Assembly: GCA_030699005.1 (NCBI GenBank)
Contig: JAUYLQ010000027.1
Location: forward strand, 1 to 8,140
Direction of reading: 5' to 3'
Source: an archaeon
GTDB lineage: Archaea; Nanobdellota; Nanobdellia; Pacearchaeales; GW2011-AR1
Length of the DNA: 8,140 nucleotides
Translations under genes and position numbers: made by a program
The notes under the pieces: model-generated
Told to the model about the DNA's origin: nothing
The model's database searches: none
What the model saw: the letters and a program-made list of their open reading frames with translations, nothing else
In this document: positions 5,211 through 8,140 of the stretch, piece by piece
How positions within the stretch are numbered: the stretch's first letter is position 1
How the letters are laid out: every line of letters starts with the position of its first letter

Positions 5211-6485
5211 ATGAGGAAATTGTCTCTAACAACGCTTGCTGCCTTGCTCCTGGCAAATCCAAATTTAGAAGTGGGAAATACTGAAAATGATTTTAAAAAA
5301 ATCCCAAATTCTGGGTTAAAAAACCCAGAAGAAGCCCTTTTAAATTCCTCTTTCTCAACTTATTACCTCTCAAAGTTTAACCTTTCCAATAATTTTAACT
5401 TTGAGCAAAATAAGGAATTGAATATAAAACTTCCTCCGAGGTCACTTTTAAATTTAGATGGAGAACTTATTAATCTTAGTCCTACTGTTGTGACCAGTGT
5501 TACCTACCCACCTGAGTCTCCCATCAGTTTTTCGAAATTTGCATACGTTTTTAATGAGACCGACAGGATTAGCAATGTGAAGATTTTTCTTGATTCAAAC
5601 TCTGTTTTGAACATTACAACCGACTTTTCCAAAGTAAGAAACGGGCCTTTTTTGGCTTCCCCAAATGAGGATAAGATTGAAGTGAGCAGTTTTTACGGAA
5701 CAAATAACGTCCTTCCAATGAAAGTTTTTACTGGAAAAAATAAAGGTGAAGTAATAACTTTCATTGATGAAAAAAACTACCCCCCTTACTTTATTTCAGA
5801 AAGACTGGCAAAAAAAGATTCAATCACAAATAAAGATATAACTGGAATTTTAAACTCTTACAGTAACCTCTACGGAGATTACTTCAGGGTAAATCATAAG
5901 TCTCTTGTTTGTACAGATGCCGCAACTTTAATCTTAAAAACTGCGGGAATCAATTTTAAAAATGAACTTGAGAAAGTTAACATTCGTGGAGGGAGCTACC
6001 TGGAAAGGAATATAACCTCGATTATGAGGCTTTTAGAAAAAAATAATCTTTCAGATTACGTTTATACTTTTAAAGAAGGAAAACTAGAAAATGTTTTAAA
6101 AGATTGTACTTATGAGAATTTGACTCCAAAAAATTTTGGCATGCAGGAATTTTCTCCCGGCCAGATATTGATTTTTTCAAGATTTTATAATTCAGGTCCT
6201 AAAAAAGGTAAGATTCAAAAGACTATCGTTCATATGGGTGTCATTTACGACACTGATGGGCAAAAGGTAAAAGAAATTTCTTCCGTAAGCTCCCACAGTT
6301 CCACCCCTCCTTATGACAAAAATATTATGATGGGGGTTACAGATTTTGAAAAGTGGTATGAAATAAGAAGTAACTATACTGGTTCAGATGAAACAAATGA
6401 AAGCTTAACTTATAGAGTTTATAAAATTCTTGACTTGCCAAAAGCCATTAATGAAATTAAAAAAAGTTATGTCGGGAAGCGTTAA
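5211..6485 (+). CDS. Secreted DUF1287/NlpC-P60-like cysteine hydrolase (predicted)
   Basis: A 424-aa protein with an N-terminal signal peptide (MRK, then hydrophobic residues to about 15), so exported. The C-terminal half looks papain-fold: NHKSLVCTDAATLILKTAGI (228-247) has the Cys-Thr-Asp context of DUF1287, with candidate nucleophile Cys234, and SPGQILIFSRF (315-325) followed by VHMGVIYDTDG (340-350) matches the GD-hydrophobic strand and HxGI block, giving candidate His341. The third catalytic residue may be His362. Known relatives in the NlpC/P60 superfamily cut cell-wall peptides or amides; an archaeal substrate is unknown. The first ~190 residues are beta-strand-like, Asn/Ser-rich and unrecognised. 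Ten N-x-S/T sequons (Asn 45, 57, 88, 115, 134, 267, 279, 303, 388, 396) suit an N-glycosylated surface protein. It overlaps the convergent HD gene by 29 bp. The fold assignment is probable; hydrolytic activity is inferred. Confidence 0.8.
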   Translation: MRKLSLTTLAALLLANPNLEVGNTENDFKKIPNSGLKNPEEALLNSSFSTYYLSKFNLSNNFNFEQNKELNIKLPPRSLLNLDGELINLSPTVVTSVTYPPESPISFSKFAYVFNETDRISNVKIFLDSNSVLNITTDFSKVRNGPFLASPNEDKIEVSSFYGTNNVLPMKVFTGKNKGEVITFIDEKNYPPYFISERLAKKDSITNKDITGILNSYSNLYGDYFRVNHKSLVCTDAATLILKTAGINFKNELEKVNIRGGSYLERNITSIMRLLEKNNLSDYVYTFKEGKLENVLKDCTYENLTPKNFGMQEFSPGQILIFSRFYNSGPKKGKIQKTIVHMGVIYDTDGQKVKEISSVSSHSSTPPYDKNIMMGVTDFEKWYEIRSNYTGSDETNESLTYRVYKILDLPKAINEIKKSYVGKR

Positions 6486-7098
6486 GCCTTTCCTCAAGAA
6501 TATGCATATTCTTTTCCTTCCCTTCATCTCCAAGAAGCTTTCCGGCTTTTGTAAGATATTTGTGGTTTTTCAAAAATAAAAGGTTCCCCTTAGCCCATTC
6601 TTCTTCACTGATGGGACCTTGCCCTTGAGATTCCCTTTCTCTTCTTAAATTTTCACTGGTTTCAAAGAATTTGTCAGTTCCAAGGTAAAGTAAGTCCCCG
6701 TCACAAAGTATTTTTTGAAGGAGGTCATTTCCTGCCATCTGAACAAAACTTTCACCATTATATTTCATTTTAGTTGCCATAATAATCTCCCCAGTTCTTT
6801 CTATTTTGGGCTCTGAATAGAAGTATAAGGGAAGAACTTTGCGAATTTCCTGCACTGCAATTTTCTCATTGTCATGGTAATTATAAATAAACCCGATATC
6901 ATGAAAAAGTGCTGCCGTTTTAACCAGGAGCATGTCCTCTTTAGTAATTCCTTCAATTCCAGAAATATGAGTCGTTCCTTCCAATACTTCTTTTGTGTGG
7001 TCAAAATTATGATAATAAAGGTTAGCTGGAAGCATTGATTCCAAGCTTTGAAAAACATACTCTTTTGCTCCATTAAAATCTGGTTTCTCCAAAGACAT
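6457..7098 (-). CDS. HD-domain metal-dependent phosphohydrolase
   Basis: A 213-aa soluble protein of the HD superfamily, whose members hydrolyse phosphoester bonds in nucleotides or signalling molecules using one or two metals. Seen in order: YYHNFDHTKEVLEG (28-41, metal ligand His34), LFHDIGF (65-71, the HD pair His66-Asp67), YHDNEKIA (74-81, His75) and LCDGDLLYLG (131-140, Asp133 or Asp135 as last ligand). These fit a complete H...HD...D core, so it is probably active; the substrate cannot be read from sequence. The frame is open to an ATG at 7188 (243 aa), but the extra 30 residues are Phe/Ser-rich without domain features, and a TATA box at 7123-7130 lies inside them, 27-29 nt before ATG 7098, so the shorter start is preferred. 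It overlaps the secreted hydrolase tail-to-tail by 29 bp and diverges from the RRM gene. Confidence 0.88.
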   Translation of the reverse strand: MSLEKPDFNGAKEYVFQSLESMLPANLYYHNFDHTKEVLEGTTHISGIEGITKEDMLLVKTAALFHDIGFIYNYHDNEKIAVQEIRKVLPLYFYSEPKIERTGEIIMATKMKYNGESFVQMAGNDLLQKILCDGDLLYLGTDKFFETSENLRRERESQGQGPISEEEWAKGNLLFLKNHKYLTKAGKLLGDEGKEKNMHILEERLNASRHNFF

Positions 7099-7122
7099 AA
7101 AGCCCCTAAAGAAATAACTCGT

Positions 7123-7130
7123 TTTAAATA
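7123..7130 (-). promoter_or_regulatory. TATA box of the HD phosphohydrolase gene
   Basis: The minus strand reads TATTTAAA, centred about 28 nt before ATG 7098. It supports that start over the upstream ATG at 7188 and predicts a leaderless or nearly leaderless mRNA. Confidence 0.55.
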
Positions 7131-7191
7131 TTGTTGTAAATGACTTGCATAAATGGACAATAAATTCACTCCTGAAAGAGAAAAGCATTAC

Positions 7192-7199
7192 TTTAAATA
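7192..7199 (+). promoter_or_regulatory. TATA box of the RRM gene
   Basis: TTTAAATA is centred about 54 nt before the RRM ATG. Transcription would start near 7221, giving a leader of roughly 28 nt that carries the Shine-Dalgarno site. The box is identical to that of the kinase-like gene. Confidence 0.65.
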
Positions 7200-7233
7200 G
7201 TCATACTTCCAAATTTTAGAGTTAGACAGTAAG

Positions 7234-7240
7234 AAGGAGG
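7234..7240 (+). promoter_or_regulatory. Strong Shine-Dalgarno site of the RRM gene
   Basis: AAGGAGG lies 9 nt before the ATG at 7250, with only A and C between. It fixes the start and marks this as one of two clearly leadered genes in the window. Confidence 0.85.
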
Positions 7241-7249
7241 AAAAAAAAC

Positions 7250-7585
7250 ATGAAGATATACGTAGGAAACATGCCGTTCGGTATTGACGACAAAAAACTG
7301 GAAAGTTTATTTAGTCAGTACGGGAATGTTGAAGAAGTATCAGTAATAATGGACAAATTTTCAGGCCGTTCAAAAGGTTTTGGTTTTGTAACTATTAATG
7401 ACGATGATTCAGCAAAGAAAGCAATTTCGGAAATGAATGGAAAAGAAGTTGAAGGAAGAAAGTTAACGGTCAATGAAGCAAAGCCTCGTGAAGAAGGCGA
7501 AAGAAGAAGCTTCGGCGGTCAAAACAGGTTCCAAAACAGAAGTTCCGGACAAAGACCCCAAAATAGAAGCAGAGGAAGATATTAA
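7250..7585 (+). CDS. Single-RRM RNA-binding protein with Arg/Gly/Gln/Asn-rich tail
   Basis: A 111-aa RNA-recognition-motif protein that should bind single-stranded RNA in the cytoplasm. RNP2 is IYVGNM (3-8) and RNP1 is KGFGFVTI (42-49), with the RNA-stacking aromatics at Tyr4, Phe44 and Phe46 intact; helix 1 (DDKKLESLFSQYG) and helix 2 (SAKKAISEMNG) complete the beta-alpha-beta fold by about residue 78. The tail (80-111) is disordered-looking and positively charged, with three QNR repeats (91, 95, 104) and a final RSRGRY. This architecture resembles small glycine-rich RRM proteins of cyanobacteria and other bacteria, often cold-induced; RRM proteins are uncommon in archaea, so lateral acquisition is possible (inference). 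It has a strong Shine-Dalgarno site and its own promoter and is followed by a T-rich terminator, so it is probably monocistronic and well expressed. Confidence 0.95.
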   Translation: MKIYVGNMPFGIDDKKLESLFSQYGNVEEVSVIMDKFSGRSKGFGFVTINDDDSAKKAISEMNGKEVEGRKLTVNEAKPREEGERRSFGGQNRFQNRSSGQRPQNRSRGRY

Positions 7586-7604
7586 TTATCCCCCTAGCTT
7601 CAAA

Positions 7605-7640
7605 TAAATTTTATTTTTTATTTATTTTTAACTTTTAATT
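7605..7640 (+). terminator. T-rich transcription terminator after RRM gene
   Basis: About 20 nt after the RRM stop codon the coding strand has runs of four to six T interrupted by single A residues and no GC-rich stem, as expected for an intrinsic archaeal terminator. It resembles the tract after the DUF378 gene. Confidence 0.6.
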
Positions 7641-7663
7641 GTGCAGGTAAAAGAAGGAAGATT

Positions 7664-7677
7664 ATCCCTCCAGGGAT
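7664..7677. repeat. Short dyad between RRM and msrA genes
   Basis: ATCCCT-CC-AGGGAT is an inverted repeat with 6-bp arms and a 2-nt centre, about 35 nt upstream of the msrA TATA box. The eight bases ATTATCCC that begin at 7661 also occur at 7585-7592, over the RRM stop codon. The spacing suits a protein-binding site more than an RNA hairpin; function is unknown. Confidence 0.3.
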
Positions 7678-7705
7678 TTGGCACCTTCATTAATAATCCA
7701 TTCTT

Positions 7706-7719
7706 AGAAAGTTTAATTA
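7706..7719 (+). promoter_or_regulatory. BRE/TATA promoter of msrA
   Basis: AGAAAG is followed by TTTAATTA (7712-7719), centred 26.5 nt before ATG 7742. This favours that start over the in-frame ATG at 7721, which lies only a few nt from the box, and predicts a leaderless mRNA. Confidence 0.5.
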
Positions 7720-7741
7720 AATGTTTATTTCTACAAAGATT

Positions 7742-8140
7742 ATGAAAGAAGCATATTTTGGAATGGGATGCTTTTGGAAGCCACAGTACCTTTTTTCAAA
7801 GGTTAAAGGTCTAAAAATAGAAGTGGGTTACATGGGAGGAAGTAAAAAGGCAACTTATGAAGAAGTTTGCACGGGTAAAACCGGGCATGCAGAAGTTATA
7901 AAAATTGTATATGATGAAAAGAAGAATTCTTACGAAAGCCTGTTAAAGAGATTCTGGGAGAAGCATAATCCTACCACTCCGAACAGGCAAGGTCCAGATA
8001 TAGGGAATCAATATCGTTCAGTGATATTTTATACTGATGAAAATCAAAAAAGGCTCTCAGAAAAGTCAAAAAAAGAAACTGAAAAAAAAATTGGTAGAAA
8101 GGTTGTGACAGAACTGTCAAAATCTAAAACTTTTTACCCT
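7742..8140 (+). CDS. msrA: Peptide methionine sulfoxide reductase MsrA, 3' part beyond window
   Basis: Reduces methionine-S-sulfoxide in proteins, repairing oxidative damage in the cytoplasm. The first 133 codons are present and the frame is open at the window end. The N-terminus YFGMGCFW (5-12) carries the catalytic cysteine Cys10, and the other active-site residues of the family are intact: Tyr30 in VGYMGG, Glu51 in TGHAEVIKIVYD (47-58), and Asp86 and Tyr91 in QGPDIGNQYRSVIFY (83-97). The resolving cysteines, when present, are near the C-terminus and cannot be judged. An in-frame ATG at 7721 would add seven residues, but TATA spacing and the usual MsrA N-terminus favour 7742. The gene follows the RRM terminator and has its own promoter. 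It begins with the MsrA domain, so it is not a fusion with MsrB at the N-terminal side; a C-terminal MsrB cannot be excluded. Confidence 0.95.
   Translation, partial: MKEAYFGMGCFWKPQYLFSKVKGLKIEVGYMGGSKKATYEEVCTGKTGHAEVIKIVYDEKKNSYESLLKRFWEKHNPTTPNRQGPDIGNQYRSVIFYTDENQKRLSEKSKKETEKKIGRKVVTELSKSKTFYP

Noticed and set aside
6801..7169. Minus-strand 122-codon frame overlapping the HD gene
   Set aside because: It is another frame over the HD domain; the HD motifs are read in the frame of the 6457-7098 gene.
6457..7188. Longer HD protein model starting at 7188
   Set aside because: The extra 30 residues are Phe/Ser-rich without domain features and contain a TATA box at proper distance from ATG 7098.
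1612..7585. A defence island or toxin-antitoxin system built from the helicase, kinase-like and HD genes
   Set aside because: These genes are not adjacent or co-directional, each has its own promoter, and no nuclease, integrase or mobile-element trace is present.
7769..7786. MsrA GCFWKPQ, with Gln where many MsrA proteins have Glu, as an active-site loss
   Set aside because: The catalytic Glu of MsrA is the one in the GHAE block, which is intact at residue 51; the Gln position is not the catalytic acid.

Overview
The window looks like chromosomal DNA of an AT-rich archaeon, most likely a small-genome DPANN-type lineage (Pacearchaeota/Woesearchaeota-like; lineage is inference). The archaeal call rests on promoters: at least six genes have an archaeal TATA box centred about 25-29 nt upstream of the ATG, the geometry expected for leaderless mRNAs. 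Only two small genes, DUF378 and the RRM protein, have a strong Shine-Dalgarno sequence behind a short leader. Gene ends are marked by T-rich tracts without GC-rich hairpins.

Layout from left to right. Positions 1-1482 (-) hold the N-terminal 494 codons of a UvrD/Rep-type superfamily 1 helicase with an unusual ~140-residue N-terminal extension; its C-terminus lies outside the window. Diverging from it, 1612-2313 (+) encodes a 233-aa protein of no family I recognise, with a plausible cryptic protein-kinase-like fold. Converging on that is a probable minus-strand operon: a HExxH metalloprotease (3355-4785), a VIT1/CCC1-type Fe/Mn transporter (2607-3323) and a two-helix membrane protein (2303-2596). 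Diverging from the protease is a 63-aa DUF378 membrane protein (4894-5085), followed by a T-rich 20-nt-period repeat that probably terminates it. Then comes a secreted DUF1287/NlpC-P60-like cysteine hydrolase candidate (5211-6485, +). It overlaps tail-to-tail with an HD-domain phosphohydrolase (6457-7098, -). Last are an RRM RNA-binding protein with an Arg/Gln/Asn-rich tail (7250-7585, +) and the N-terminal 133 codons of methionine sulfoxide reductase A (7742-8140, +).

The genes do not form one obvious pathway. Three touch the cell envelope (protease, DUF378 protein, secreted hydrolase) and two touch metal/oxidative homeostasis (VIT-like transporter, MsrA). The strongest points for follow-up are the kinase-like protein, the exported papain-fold hydrolase in an archaeon, the metalloprotease-transporter operon, and the mixed leaderless/Shine-Dalgarno start architecture, which also argues for shortening two gene models. 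No RNA genes, insertion sequences or CRISPR arrays were seen. No gene-free stretch exceeds 300 bases; the longest are about 150 bases and hold promoters or terminators.
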